Source: Rhodothermus profundi | GTDB taxonomy: Bacteria > Bacteroidota > Rhodothermia > Rhodothermales > Rhodothermaceae | Assembly (NCBI RefSeq): GCF_900142415.1 | Contig: NZ_FRAU01000004.1 | Span: 62,001-126,000 of the forward strand | Direction of reading: 5' to 3' | Length of the DNA stretch: 64,000 bases | Shown here: positions 28,063 through 36,147 of the stretch, in pieces | Numbering within the stretch: position 1 is the first letter of the stretch | Layout: each line of letters starts with the position of its first letter | Program-made: the position numbers and the translations under genes | Notes under the pieces: model-generated | Database searches by the model: none | The model's input: only the letters and a program-made list of their open reading frames with translations | What the model was told of the DNA's origin: nothing

Positions 28063-29325
28063 TTACTCGGACGACGTCGCGTGCACCTGCTCAAACAGCG
28101 CCGTAAGCACCGCCCGTTCGGCTTCGTCTAGCGTATGCTGGCGGCGCGCCATAACTGCTTCCGCTACCCGCAATGCTTTCTCCAATCGGAAGGGCACGTA
28201 GCCTTCCGCAGGCGATCCCCAGGAGAATGAAGGCACGTAGCGCGCATGGAAACCCGGCCCATACAGGTTACAGCTTACCCCTACCACGGTGCCTGTATTA
28301 AAGGTTGTGCCGATGCTGGTCTTCGTATGGTCCCCCATGAAGAGCCCCAGAAACTGGCGGCCGGTGGCTTCAAAGGTGCCCAGCGTTTCGTTGTACAGCG
28401 TTACCGGCCCATAATCATTGCGCAGGTTTGAACAGGTTGTGCCGGCTCCCAGGTTGCACCAGCGTCCGATGTACGCGTGGCCTAGAAAACCATCATGCGC
28501 CTTGTTGGAGTAGCTATGCACGATCGTGGTATGCACCTCCCCACCCAGTTTGACCCCGGGGCCTACCACGCAGTTGCGCAGTTGTGCTCCCACGCGCACT
28601 TCCGCCCGCTCGCCCACCGCCACAGGTCCTACCAGCACCGCTCCCTCCGAAACCACGGCTCCGGGTCCGACATAAATCGGTCCGTCGGTAGCATTCAGAA
28701 TAGCGCCGGCCCGAACGGTCGCGCCAGGAGCCAACCGAATCTGTTCGCGGCCTACCAGCACGGCGCCTGGCTGCACCAGCGCCTGGCTGTCGGCAGCCGT
28801 TGGCCGATCCCAGGTGGCTCCATCGGTCGCAAAAGCCTGCTCCATCCAGTCGATCAGGTGCCAGAGTCGCCCCACCAGACGTACGCCCTCTACCCGCTCC
28901 TCGGGCAGATCGGCAAAGAAGTCTCCTGAAAGGAGCGTTGCAGGAAGCGGCCGGGAAAGCCCCTTCGGAAACCAGGCAGCAACCACCGTTTCTCCCTGCA
29001 CAAATCGGCGGGCAGACTCCCCATCCGTAGCTGCTCGCCGAATGCGCGCCAGCACTTCGCCGGGATCACCAAGCGCTCGACCGTTCCACAGCAACACGCC
29101 TCCTGCAACCTGCGCTGGATTTACCGGGAGCTGGTAGAGCCGCGCAGCCATGGGCGCTACCATAGCGCGGGCATGCAAGCAGACAGCCGGCGGCTGCAAC
29201 GCCCCTAGCACACGCTCCAGCAGGGTAGGGAGTCCTAAGCGCAAATCGTAAACGGGTCGCGTGTGCACCAGCGGCGCCAGATGAGCCGCTTCCTGATCTT
29301 CAAAAACGCAGAGCGTCCAGGACAT
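28063..29325 (-). CDS. GlmU-family putative sugar nucleotidyltransferase with left-handed beta-helix
   Basis: The ATG at 29325 is preceded by a GGAGGAAG site, and gives about 420 residues; the frame further upstream (29391) is not conserved. The N-terminal half is a short GT-A-like domain (FEDQEAAHLAPLVHTRPVYDLRLG). The C-terminal half holds hexapeptide repeats (APGATVRAGA, VGPGAVVSEGAVLVG, VGPGVKLGGEV) of a left-handed beta-helix. This is the TIGR03991-type GlmU family, common in Bacteroidota, thought to transfer sugar nucleotides to build UDP-GlcNAc-like products. Neither acetyltransferase nor uridyltransferase activity is proven, and the uridyltransferase P-loop is weak. Confidence 0.8.
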   Translation of the reverse strand: MSWTLCVFEDQEAAHLAPLVHTRPVYDLRLGLPTLLERVLGALQPPAVCLHARAMVAPMAARLYQLPVNPAQVAGGVLLWNGRALGDPGEVLARIRRAATDGESARRFVQGETVVAAWFPKGLSRPLPATLLSGDFFADLPEERVEGVRLVGRLWHLIDWMEQAFATDGATWDRPTAADSQALVQPGAVLVGREQIRLAPGATVRAGAILNATDGPIYVGPGAVVSEGAVLVGPVAVGERAEVRVGAQLRNCVVGPGVKLGGEVHTTIVHSYSNKAHDGFLGHAYIGRWCNLGAGTTCSNLRNDYGPVTLYNETLGTFEATGRQFLGLFMGDHTKTSIGTTFNTGTVVGVSCNLYGPGFHARYVPSFSWGSPAEGYVPFRLEKALRVAEAVMARRQHTLDEAERAVLTALFEQVHATSSE

Positions 29326-29449
29326 GGTTCGGACTTCCTCCGACTGGTTTGGGGATCGGCTGCTTCCAAGACAAGATACAAAACCCGGCAACGCGCAGCG
29401 GGCCGGAGACGCCGCAACGCCTGCGCTGCCAGAGACCTTTGTTGCCGTT

Positions 29450-30724
29450 TCAGTATCTCAATAGCTGGCGCAGATTAAGCACAACGCTTACCTCCAGTCC
29501 CCCTCCTACCAGATCAGTTCCTCCCATCAGTACAACAGGATCAGCGCGCCATACCAGTCCTGCAACGACTACCGGAAAGGCTCTGCGGTTGCCTCGGTGC
29601 TCCTGCCAGCGCATCCCTACAGCCAGCGCGGGTTGCACGCGCGGTGCCAGCCATCCGGCAAAACCCAGCAAGCGCACTGCCAGTTCTTCGGGTCTGGTGC
29701 GCGAACGGTCCAATACCGCTTTATTCATGCTTACCTGCCACAACATCCCCCAGCCCGTACGCAGCACGCCACCGGTTACTCCAATAGGCGTGCGCTTCAG
29801 ATTTCCTGCATAGCCCAACCCGCCCCCAGCTACCGCTACCATTGCTACCACAGCTACCCCGACCAGCGCGGCTGGCAGCAGCGTTTCGTGTTCTTCTTCC
29901 TCTTCTTCCGCGTCATCGGCTTTCCCTCGAAACCATCCTCGCCCGCTACTCCGGCCGCCTCCTTCCCGCCTCACCCGCGAACGCTCAGCCGAACGTCCAG
30001 TCTGCCGGGGCCGGCCTTCGACAGTCGCTCGTTTGCTTGCCCCCTGTCTCATGACCATCTCTGAATCCAAGATCACCTCAATGAAAGGGGGCTCCGGATA
30101 GACCCGCACCATCGACTGTGCCTGTACCCCTCCCGCCTCCTGGCCCGTAAAGGCTATCCACTCAAGCATGAGGCTATCTGGTGCCATGCCCGCCGCCAGC
30201 CAGGCCGCAAGCGAATCGGAAGGCACCCATCCAAAAACTTCTTGCGCCGGAAAAGAATAGGTGTCCGATGCAAATACCTCCGGCCACGGACCCAGCGCCA
30301 GACTATCGAAACGCAGTGGCCATGCTGCCACGGGACGTCCCTGAACTGCAAAACGAATCCGCACATGCATGGCCTGCAGCTGCACCTCGCCAGGCATCTG
30401 ATCCCAGAGCACGCGGCGCCCTCGATAAAGCCCCCAGGTGGCCGGATACCAGGCCAGTGTAAAGGTAGCATGCACCGTATCGCCCACCACCTCATAGCGG
30501 TAGCCCAGCACCAGCGAATCCAGAAACGGCAGCACCTCAACGCGCAACCAGGGCCCCCCTTCTTCTCCCATTACCTGCCTCAGCTCCTCTTCCGAAGCCG
30601 GCCAGTGCAAGATCTGTAGTGTGCCTTGCTGCACCTGCGCCTGGACCGGCCCTGTTGCCATCAATAGAACCAGACCCAGTGGCCGCATGCGTCGCCAGAG
30701 CAGCACAGAGATGATCGGACTCAT
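29450..30724 (-). CDS. Hypothetical exported/membrane protein with Arg-rich and poly-Glu linker
   Basis: I do not recognise this 424-residue protein. It begins with a signal-like segment (MRPLGLVLLMATGPVQAQ from an internal Met; the frame ATG is at 30724), then an all-beta extracytoplasmic region of about 210 residues. A very basic stretch (about 240-270, rich in R, S and G) is followed directly by a run of acidic residues (DDAEEEEEEHE), a single predicted membrane helix (AALVGVAVVAMVAVAGG) and a C-terminal beta-rich tail rich in short hydrophobic strands (GGLEVSVVLNLRQLLRY). The basic/acidic pair could fold back. It is immediately upstream of the GlmU-like gene, by about 125 bases. Confidence 0.6.
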   Translation of the reverse strand: MSPIISVLLWRRMRPLGLVLLMATGPVQAQVQQGTLQILHWPASEEELRQVMGEEGGPWLRVEVLPFLDSLVLGYRYEVVGDTVHATFTLAWYPATWGLYRGRRVLWDQMPGEVQLQAMHVRIRFAVQGRPVAAWPLRFDSLALGPWPEVFASDTYSFPAQEVFGWVPSDSLAAWLAAGMAPDSLMLEWIAFTGQEAGGVQAQSMVRVYPEPPFIEVILDSEMVMRQGASKRATVEGRPRQTGRSAERSRVRREGGGRSSGRGWFRGKADDAEEEEEEHETLLPAALVGVAVVAMVAVAGGGLGYAGNLKRTPIGVTGGVLRTGWGMLWQVSMNKAVLDRSRTRPEELAVRLLGFAGWLAPRVQPALAVGMRWQEHRGNRRAFPVVVAGLVWRADPVVLMGGTDLVGGGLEVSVVLNLRQLLRY

Positions 30725-30787
30725 AGACAGTTAGCATGCTTTGCGTTGCACCAATCATGCATCTGGGAGCGCTATGCATTTTATGTT

Positions 30788-31972
30788 TTATGGGGCAACA
30801 ACGGTGCCGGATGTTCGCCGATCCAGTGAAGCCAGCAAGTTGCCCAGTTGCTCCAGCGAAGCCAGGTTGTGCACTGGTAGAAAATGATCAACATATGGGA
30901 GCGCTGCACGCATTCCCTGCGTGAGCGGTTGGTAGTGCTCGTAGCGCAGCAGTGGATTCAGCCAGATAAGCCGATAGCAACTGCGCGATAGCCGCGCCAT
31001 TTCACGGGTTAGCAACGCAGGATCCCCGCGGTCCAGGCCGTCACTGATGATCAGCACGACGCCGCTGGCGGGCAGTACGCGTCGAAGCCATCGATAGTTA
31101 AACGTCCGCAAGGCTTCTCCAATGCGCGTGCCGCCCGACCAGTCCTGCACGGCCCGCCCCACTTCCGCCAGGGCAACATCGACATCCCGCAGGCGAAGCT
31201 GGCGCGTGATGCGCGTCAGACGCGTGCCAAACACAAAGCTCTCCACGCGGCGCAGACCACCCGTGATCGCATGCAAAAAATGCAACAAGAGCCGACTATA
31301 CCGCTCCATGGAGCCGCTGATATCACAGAGCACCACCAGGGGACGTGGTTTGTAGCGAGGCAGACGCATGGCCAGATGCAACACCTCGCCCTGGCGACGC
31401 AGCGCCAGGCGGAGCGTTCGGCGCCAATCGGGACGCCCCTGCCGTCCGCCTGGCTGCCAGCGGCGCGTGCGGCGCGGCGGCAATGGCCAGCGCAGCGTGC
31501 GTAAAAACGCCCGCACCGCCGCTTCTTCCTCAAGGGTCATCTGGGCGAAGTCCTTGTGGCGCAGCACCTCGTCGGCGCTGTAGGTCAGCATCCACCTTAC
31601 GTCTTGCTCCTCAGCGTCTGCCTCCCTGGAATGGACGCGTCTGGGTTGCAGTGCTTCCAGGGCCCGCGCCATCCCGGGCGGCCATGCTGACGACGCAGGC
31701 GCTTTGGGTAGCAATGCGGCCAGCTCCTCAGGCAGTACGGAATGTTCCCGCCAGAATAGCTGAAAGACCTGGTCGAACAGCACCGCCTCGCTCTGATGCC
31801 GTACGAATACGCTGAAAAGGGCCTGCCGCACATCCTCCCGCCGCCTTATGCCAACCAGCTCGACAGCACGCAGCGCATCCAGCACCTGATCGGTACCAAT
31901 GACCAGACCGGCTCGACGTAGCGCCTGCGCAAAGGCTACAATGCGCGCTGGAATATTTCCCGGAGCATCCAT
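30788..31972 (-). CDS. coxE: CoxE-like VWA-domain protein (molybdenum hydroxylase maturation)
   Basis: The 394-residue protein has an N-terminal helical domain and a C-terminal von Willebrand factor A domain. The MIDAS sequence DISGS (D217, S219, S221) is followed by SGGTRIGEAL and ISDGLDRGD, which complete the metal site pattern. CoxE works with the MoxR ATPase CoxD to install the sulphur (and copper, in true CO dehydrogenase) at the molybdenum cofactor. It starts 3 bases after coxD ends and is therefore translationally linked. The structural genes coxS/L/M lie about 4 kb away on the same strand, separated by HxlR, DoxX, an HAF-repeat and a VOC gene. Confidence 0.88.
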   Translation of the reverse strand: MDAPGNIPARIVAFAQALRRAGLVIGTDQVLDALRAVELVGIRRREDVRQALFSVFVRHQSEAVLFDQVFQLFWREHSVLPEELAALLPKAPASSAWPPGMARALEALQPRRVHSREADAEEQDVRWMLTYSADEVLRHKDFAQMTLEEEAAVRAFLRTLRWPLPPRRTRRWQPGGRQGRPDWRRTLRLALRRQGEVLHLAMRLPRYKPRPLVVLCDISGSMERYSRLLLHFLHAITGGLRRVESFVFGTRLTRITRQLRLRDVDVALAEVGRAVQDWSGGTRIGEALRTFNYRWLRRVLPASGVVLIISDGLDRGDPALLTREMARLSRSCYRLIWLNPLLRYEHYQPLTQGMRAALPYVDHFLPVHNLASLEQLGNLLASLDRRTSGTVVAP

Positions 31973-31975
31973 GCC

Positions 31976-32884
31976 TCAGCTTCCCTGAGCACGCGCTGCT
32001 TCCAGCAACCGCGCCTGCACTTCCGGCCGCTGCACCAGTTCTACGTCATCTCGATATTTGAGCAACGCGCCCAGCGTTTCCGCGACTGCGGCTTCGTCCA
32101 ATTCCGAGCGATTCAGCGCCACAAGCGCTTCTGCCCAGTCAAGCGTTTCGGCCACACCTGGCGGCTTATACAGATCTTCCTGACGCAACGCCTGCACAAA
32201 GGCTACCACCTGGCGAGCCAATTGCTCAACCAGCCCGGGCACGCGGCGCTGCACAATCGCCAGCTCTTTCTCAAAGGAAGGATACGCAACCCAGTAGTAA
32301 AGGCACCGACGTTTGAGGGCATCATGGATCTCCCGCGTACGGTTCGACGTGATCACCACAATCGGCGGCACTTCTGCCCGGATGGTGCCCAGCTCAGGGA
32401 TAGAAATCTGAAAATCCGACAGCAGCTCTAGCAGAAAGGCCTCAAACTCTTCATCACTACGGTCCAGTTCGTCAATCAGGAGCACCGGTGCCTGTCCATC
32501 ACGGCTTTGCTGCACCGCCTGCAACAACGGCCGCGCAATCAGAAAGTCTGCACTAAAAATTTCAGCCACCAGCCTGTCGCGATCAACCCGTCCGCTTGCC
32601 TCAGCCAGCCGAATCTGCAACATCTGCCGCGCATAGTTCCACTCATAAACGGCCGTATGCACATCAAGCCCCTCGTAACACTGCAGTCGAATAAGAGGGA
32701 CCTGGAGCATCCGGGCCAGCACCTTGGCTACTTCCGTCTTGCCAACTCCCGGCTCTCCCTCCAGAAAAAGAGGCCGTCGCATCCGCAACGCCAGATAAAT
32801 GGTCGTGGCCAGGCTCCGCTCGGCTACGTAGTCGTGCGCGGCCAGTGCCTGCTGCACTGCTTCAATAGACTGTGGAAACGCCAT
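31976..32884 (-). CDS. coxD: MoxR-family AAA ATPase (CoxD-like)
   Basis: The 302-residue ATPase has Walker A FLEGEPGVGKTEVAKVLA, the family segment RLQCYEGLDVHTAVYEWNY, Walker B LLIDELDRSDEEFEAFLLEL, the sensor VITSNRTREIHDALKRRC and the lid helix PSFEKELAIV. MoxR ATPases of the CoxD type remodel or load molybdenum hydroxylases together with a VWA partner (CoxE), here the next gene. It is cytosolic. The start ATG 32884 follows a weak AGATAT site. No gene upstream on the same strand overlaps; HxlR ends 69 bases away. Confidence 0.9.
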   Translation of the reverse strand: MAFPQSIEAVQQALAAHDYVAERSLATTIYLALRMRRPLFLEGEPGVGKTEVAKVLARMLQVPLIRLQCYEGLDVHTAVYEWNYARQMLQIRLAEASGRVDRDRLVAEIFSADFLIARPLLQAVQQSRDGQAPVLLIDELDRSDEEFEAFLLELLSDFQISIPELGTIRAEVPPIVVITSNRTREIHDALKRRCLYYWVAYPSFEKELAIVQRRVPGLVEQLARQVVAFVQALRQEDLYKPPGVAETLDWAEALVALNRSELDEAAVAETLGALLKYRDDVELVQRPEVQARLLEAARAQGS

Positions 32885-32953
32885 GGCCGATATCTCGCTT
32901 TCTACGTTACTTAACGAAGAGGTGGCACGCAGGTGCTGCGTGAACGTTTCCCG

Positions 32954-33274
32954 CTAGCTGCGCTCCCGAAGATAGCGCCGCCCCCACGCTTCAATGGCCT
33001 GCACCACGGTTTCCAGCGCCCGCCCGGCTTCAGTCAAACTGTAGCGCGTACGAGGTGGCATGTGGGATGCAATCTCTTTTTCAATCACCCCCAGCTTCGT
33101 CAACCGATCCAGCCGCTGCGCCAGCGTGGCCGAATTGCATCCCCCAATGGCTCGCGCCAGCTCATTAAACCCCCGTGGAGCTTCTAACAACGCCCGAATA
33201 ATGTGCAACGTCCACTTCTCCTGCAACAACTCAATCGCTGCATAAACCGGGCAAAATGACTCCTCTCTGTTCAT
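32954..33274 (-). CDS. HxlR-family transcription regulator
   Basis: The 106-residue protein is a winged-helix HxlR regulator: CPVYAAIELLQEKWTLHII, the recognition helix region ATLAQRLDRLTKLGVIEKEI, and RYSLTEAGRALETVVQAIE. A cysteine lies at position 8 (FCPVY), the same place as redox-sensing cysteines in YodB/HypR-type HxlR proteins, so thiol or quinone sensing is plausible. The ATG has a strong GAAGGAGCGAGG site. It is divergent from a DoxX-family gene across a 110-base gap that carries a palindrome and tandem GTGTAAC-like repeats, pointing to autoregulation and control of doxX. Confidence 0.9.
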   Translation of the reverse strand: MNREESFCPVYAAIELLQEKWTLHIIRALLEAPRGFNELARAIGGCNSATLAQRLDRLTKLGVIEKEIASHMPPRTRYSLTEAGRALETVVQAIEAWGRRYLRERS

Positions 33275-33344
33275 CCTCGCTCCTTCGTTAACACTTCGTT
33301 ACACTTTACAAGCTAAAGCACTTGATTTTCCCAAGCAACAACTA

Positions 33345-33364
33345 TTATTTGTTTAAACAAGTAA
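33345..33364. promoter_or_regulatory. Palindromic operator candidate between HxlR and doxX
   Basis: A 20-bp palindrome with 9 of 10 pairs matched centres on TTGTTTAAACAA (33349-33360), 21 bases upstream of the doxX ATG. It overlaps the place expected for the doxX -10 region (TATTAT at 33343-33348). Position and symmetry fit an HxlR-type repressor operator. Confidence 0.6.
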
Positions 33365-33384
33365 AACCAACCTAGCGATGCCCT

Positions 33385-33750
33385 ATGGAGATCGTATTCT
33401 GGCTGGGCCGCATTCTGTTCGGAGGATTCTTTGCTATAAATGGCCTCAATCACCTGCTTAAAGTGAACCAACTGGCACCGTATGCGGCTTCCAAGAAGGT
33501 ACCGGCCCCCCGGGTAGCAGTTATCGCCACTGGTTTGCTATTGCTTGCCGGGGGACTGGCCGTACTCACTGGCCTGTATGTACGCATCGGTCTCTGGCTG
33601 CTGGTCCTTTTCCTGGTGTTGGTAACTCCCTGGATGCACAACTTCTGGACGGTGCAGGATCCTATGCAGCGCATGGGGGAGCAAGTGAACTTCCTCAAGA
33701 ACATAGGTCTTCTGGGAGCAGTCCTGCTCCTGCTCTACTTCTGGAGTTAA
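33385..33750 (+). CDS. DoxX-family membrane protein
   Basis: This 121-residue protein has four predicted membrane helices and the DoxX signature LGRILFGGFFAINGLNHLLK at the start, with AVIATGLLLLAGGLAVLTGL later and a C-terminal PMQRMGEQVNFLKNIGLLGAVL. DoxX-type proteins are linked to oxidative-stress defence and thiol metabolism, often under HxlR or YodB-like repressors that sense quinones. The divergent HxlR gene and the palindrome between them match that arrangement. The ATG at 33385 has no strong ribosome site. The following 395 bases hold no clear gene. Confidence 0.88.
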   Translation: MEIVFWLGRILFGGFFAINGLNHLLKVNQLAPYAASKKVPAPRVAVIATGLLLLAGGLAVLTGLYVRIGLWLLVLFLVLVTPWMHNFWTVQDPMQRMGEQVNFLKNIGLLGAVLLLLYFWS

Positions 33751-34145
33751 AGGCTTTCCATCCAATGCTTTTGCGGGAATCAACCCTAGGGGCGGAGGAC
33801 GAAGGTTCAGTTGTCGGCCTGCGATGCGTCAGGTGAGCCCGTCGGCAGGGCACGCGCCAAGGATGAGAGCAAACAAGGAGGGTTGGCTGAGCAGCTTTTT
33901 GCACGCCTGTTCCGCTCCGAAGGGACTTACGTGAGCGGCTAAACTTCGATGATCGACCTGAGCGAGACGTGTGGCATGCGAGCTGTGAGCTACTGGCTGG
34001 AGCGGACGGCTTCCGGTCGGTCTGGCTCTGCCCGGGCTCCGCGCTGATCTGGCAGCAGGGCGTGTTTCTAACCCCGGCAACAGCACCGGAGTAGCGCTGT
34101 AGCCACCGAGCCTGCCGCTTCAAATGCAAAAGCCGGCAGACTGGT
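33751..34145. other. Gene-free stretch between doxX and the HAF-repeat gene
   Basis: I see no convincing coding region, tRNA, terminator hairpin or repeat in this 395-base gap. The reading frames here lack start-to-stop continuity with natural composition. A decayed gene fragment is possible, since the composition is similar to that of flanking coding DNA, but I cannot name a family. Confidence 0.5.
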
Positions 34146-35207
34146 CTAGTTCATTGCCATAAGCAAACCGGCAGCGTCCAGCAAAAAGACTTCAACGCGG
34201 TCGTGTGCAGCGTTGTATCCCGTTCCGGCCATATAGCGCCCGTTATACGAGACAACAGGCGCCCCCCAGAACATCGATCCGCGCGACAACAATCCGTTAT
34301 AGACCTTGCGCAACACGCGCATTTTGCCGGTCTGCCAGTGGAACGTACGCCAGACGCCCTCTTTGTCCTGGGCAACCCCGACAATCACCGATCCATCTTC
34401 GGAGACCCAGACGGCTTTGCTGTCCCAGCCTCCCAGGGTGCCGAGGTCTTCCATGCCTGTCTCGGCCGTCCACCGAAACGCGCGGCGGCGACCGCGGGCA
34501 TCCTCGGCCATCCCCACTACCACACGTCCATCAGCCGACACCGCCAGCGCCTGGCTCCAGTCGCCTCCCAAGGTGCCGAGGTCTTCCATGCCTGTCTCGG
34601 CCGTCCACCGAAACGCGCGGCGGCGACCGCGGGCATCCTCGGCCATCCCCACTACCACACGTCCATCAGCCGACACCGCCAGCGCTTCACTTTCCGACCC
34701 ACCCAGCGTCCCCAGGTCTGTCATCCCCTGGTTGACCGTCCACCGAAACGCACGGAATCGTCCGTAGGCATCTTCAGCCGTACCGACAACAACCTGACCG
34801 TTGGCGGCTACGGCCAGGGCTTCGCTCTCCAGCCCTCCCAGGGTGCCGAGGTCTTCCATGCCTGTTTCGGCTGTCCACCGAAACGCACGCGTGTGGCCAT
34901 AGCCATTTTCCGCCATGCCCACTACCACGCGTCCATCGGCCGACACCGCCAGCGCCTGGCTTCGAAGTCCTCCCAGCGTCCCCAGCTCCTGCTGTCCTTC
35001 CCACACGGTCCAGCGAAACGCGCGACTCCGACCTTGCTCGTCCCGAACCACACCAACCACCACGCCTCCATTGGCCGAAACTCCCGTCAACCGATGTACG
35101 GTAAGCTCCTGCAGATCTACCCACGTGAACGACTGGGCCTGGCCCCTCATTCCTATCCCCCATGCAAAGCACAGAGTAGCCAGCCAGATCAAGGTCGGAC
35201 GTCTCAT
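34146..35207 (-). CDS. HAF-repeat extracellular protein
   Basis: The ATG at 35207 gives 353 residues and follows a TGGAAG site; the frame goes on to 35360 with non-conserved residues. A signal peptide (MRRPTLIWLATLCFAWG, cleavage near QAQS) precedes six repeats of about 45 residues with the pattern DLGTLGG...ALAVSADGRVVVG...RAFRWT, the HAF motif. The repeats likely form a beta-propeller. Such proteins are exported; the ligand is unknown. Two consecutive units are identical over about 114 bases of DNA. The gene is divergent from the VOC gene, and the HAF family function has not been established. Confidence 0.85.
   Translation of the reverse strand: MRRPTLIWLATLCFAWGIGMRGQAQSFTWVDLQELTVHRLTGVSANGGVVVGVVRDEQGRSRAFRWTVWEGQQELGTLGGLRSQALAVSADGRVVVGMAENGYGHTRAFRWTAETGMEDLGTLGGLESEALAVAANGQVVVGTAEDAYGRFRAFRWTVNQGMTDLGTLGGSESEALAVSADGRVVVGMAEDARGRRRAFRWTAETGMEDLGTLGGDWSQALAVSADGRVVVGMAEDARGRRRAFRWTAETGMEDLGTLGGWDSKAVWVSEDGSVIVGVAQDKEGVWRTFHWQTGKMRVLRKVYNGLLSRGSMFWGAPVVSYNGRYMAGTGYNAAHDRVEVFLLDAAGLLMAMN
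34437..34685. repeat. Tandem 135-bp repeat units inside the HAF gene, two copies identical over about 114 bp
   Basis: The DNA from 34437 to about 34550 is repeated exactly at 34572 to about 34685, a 135-base period equal to 45 codons. The neighbouring units at 34711 and beyond show the same period but have diverged. The exact copy points to recent duplication or gene conversion. Confidence 0.9.
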
Positions 35208-35350
35208 AACAATCTTCCATTTACGGTTCACGACACCACCGCCTCCGAGCCACCCGCAAACCGAGGTGTCTCGGAGAAAAGTATCGGCAGGTATGCAAGG
35301 CGGGTTTAGTGGATTGTCCTGGAGGTTAGGAACATACGAGAAGAGCCAGT

Positions 35351-36139
35351 ATGTCTGCAACGTTTCCGCTACGCATCCGCGCGCTGAGGTTGCGCGTGCG
35401 CGCGCTGCATGTGCAGCATGCCTTCTATCACAACGTGCTGGGGCTGTCGGTGCTTGAGGCCACCTCCGACCGACTGGTGCTGGGCCCGGAAAGCGCTGCC
35501 TTCACCTTAGAGCTGGTGGCTGATCCATCGGCTCCCCTGCGTCCCTGGCCTTCAATCGGGCTGTATCACTTTGCCCTGTTGTTACCGGATCGGTCGCACC
35601 TGGCTGCAACGGCCCGTCGGTTGCTGGAGCACAATGTCTTTTTCGAAGGCGCGGCTGATCACGCTGTTTCTGAAGCTCTGTACTTTCGGGATCCAGAAGG
35701 AAATGGACTGGAGTTGTGTGCGGATCGTCCCCCCGATACCTGGCCACGTCAGGGGGCGCTCATGGTAACCAGACCGTTAGACCTGGCAGCACTCTTGCGG
35801 ACCAGCCGACCTGCTCCGCTTCCGCCTGAGGTGCGCCTGGGCCACCTGCATTTGCATGTGCCCGACCTGGACGAAGCCGAGCAGTTTTTTGCGGGTCAGC
35901 TCCGCATGACCGTCACCCAGCGCACCTATCCGGGGGCCCGCTTTTTTGCCTACGATGGCTATCATCATCATATTGGCACCAATATCTGGGCCCGAGGGCG
36001 CCGCGCACCAGTCCATGCTACCGGCCTGCTGGCCTACACGTTGGCGGTTCCTGCGGGCGTAGCCCACACGCTACCCTCAGTGCTGCAGGATCCGGCCGGC
36101 ATCCGTGTGCACCTTCGACCAGAGCGCGTTGCAATGTAG
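35351..36139 (+). CDS. VOC-family protein with two glyoxalase-like modules
   Basis: The 262-residue protein contains two VOC half-domains: RALRLRVRALHVQHAFYHNVLGL with DRLVLGPESAAFTLEL and EALYFRDPEGNGLELCAD in the first, and LGHLHLHVPDLDEAEQFF with GYHHHIGTNIW and DPAGIRVHL in the second. The metal-ligand pattern (H in HHHIGTN, E near the end) is that of the catechol-dioxygenase/glyoxalase superfamily, CatE-like. It may be a ring-cleavage or glyoxalase-type enzyme; no substrate is evident. The gene converges on coxM with an 8-base gap. A weak AAGAG precedes the ATG. Confidence 0.85.
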   Translation: MSATFPLRIRALRLRVRALHVQHAFYHNVLGLSVLEATSDRLVLGPESAAFTLELVADPSAPLRPWPSIGLYHFALLLPDRSHLAATARRLLEHNVFFEGAADHAVSEALYFRDPEGNGLELCADRPPDTWPRQGALMVTRPLDLAALLRTSRPAPLPPEVRLGHLHLHVPDLDEAEQFFAGQLRMTVTQRTYPGARFFAYDGYHHHIGTNIWARGRRAPVHATGLLAYTLAVPAGVAHTLPSVLQDPAGIRVHLRPERVAM

Positions 36140-36147
36140 CAGCAGCT

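Noticed and set aside
34437-34900. Short-period repeats resembling a CRISPR array
   Set aside because: The repeats are 135 bases, coding, in frame, and belong to HAF units; no spacers or cas genes.
34203-35309. 368-residue plus-strand frame with repeats
   Set aside because: Antisense to the HAF-repeat gene; the repeats merely mirror the tandem units.
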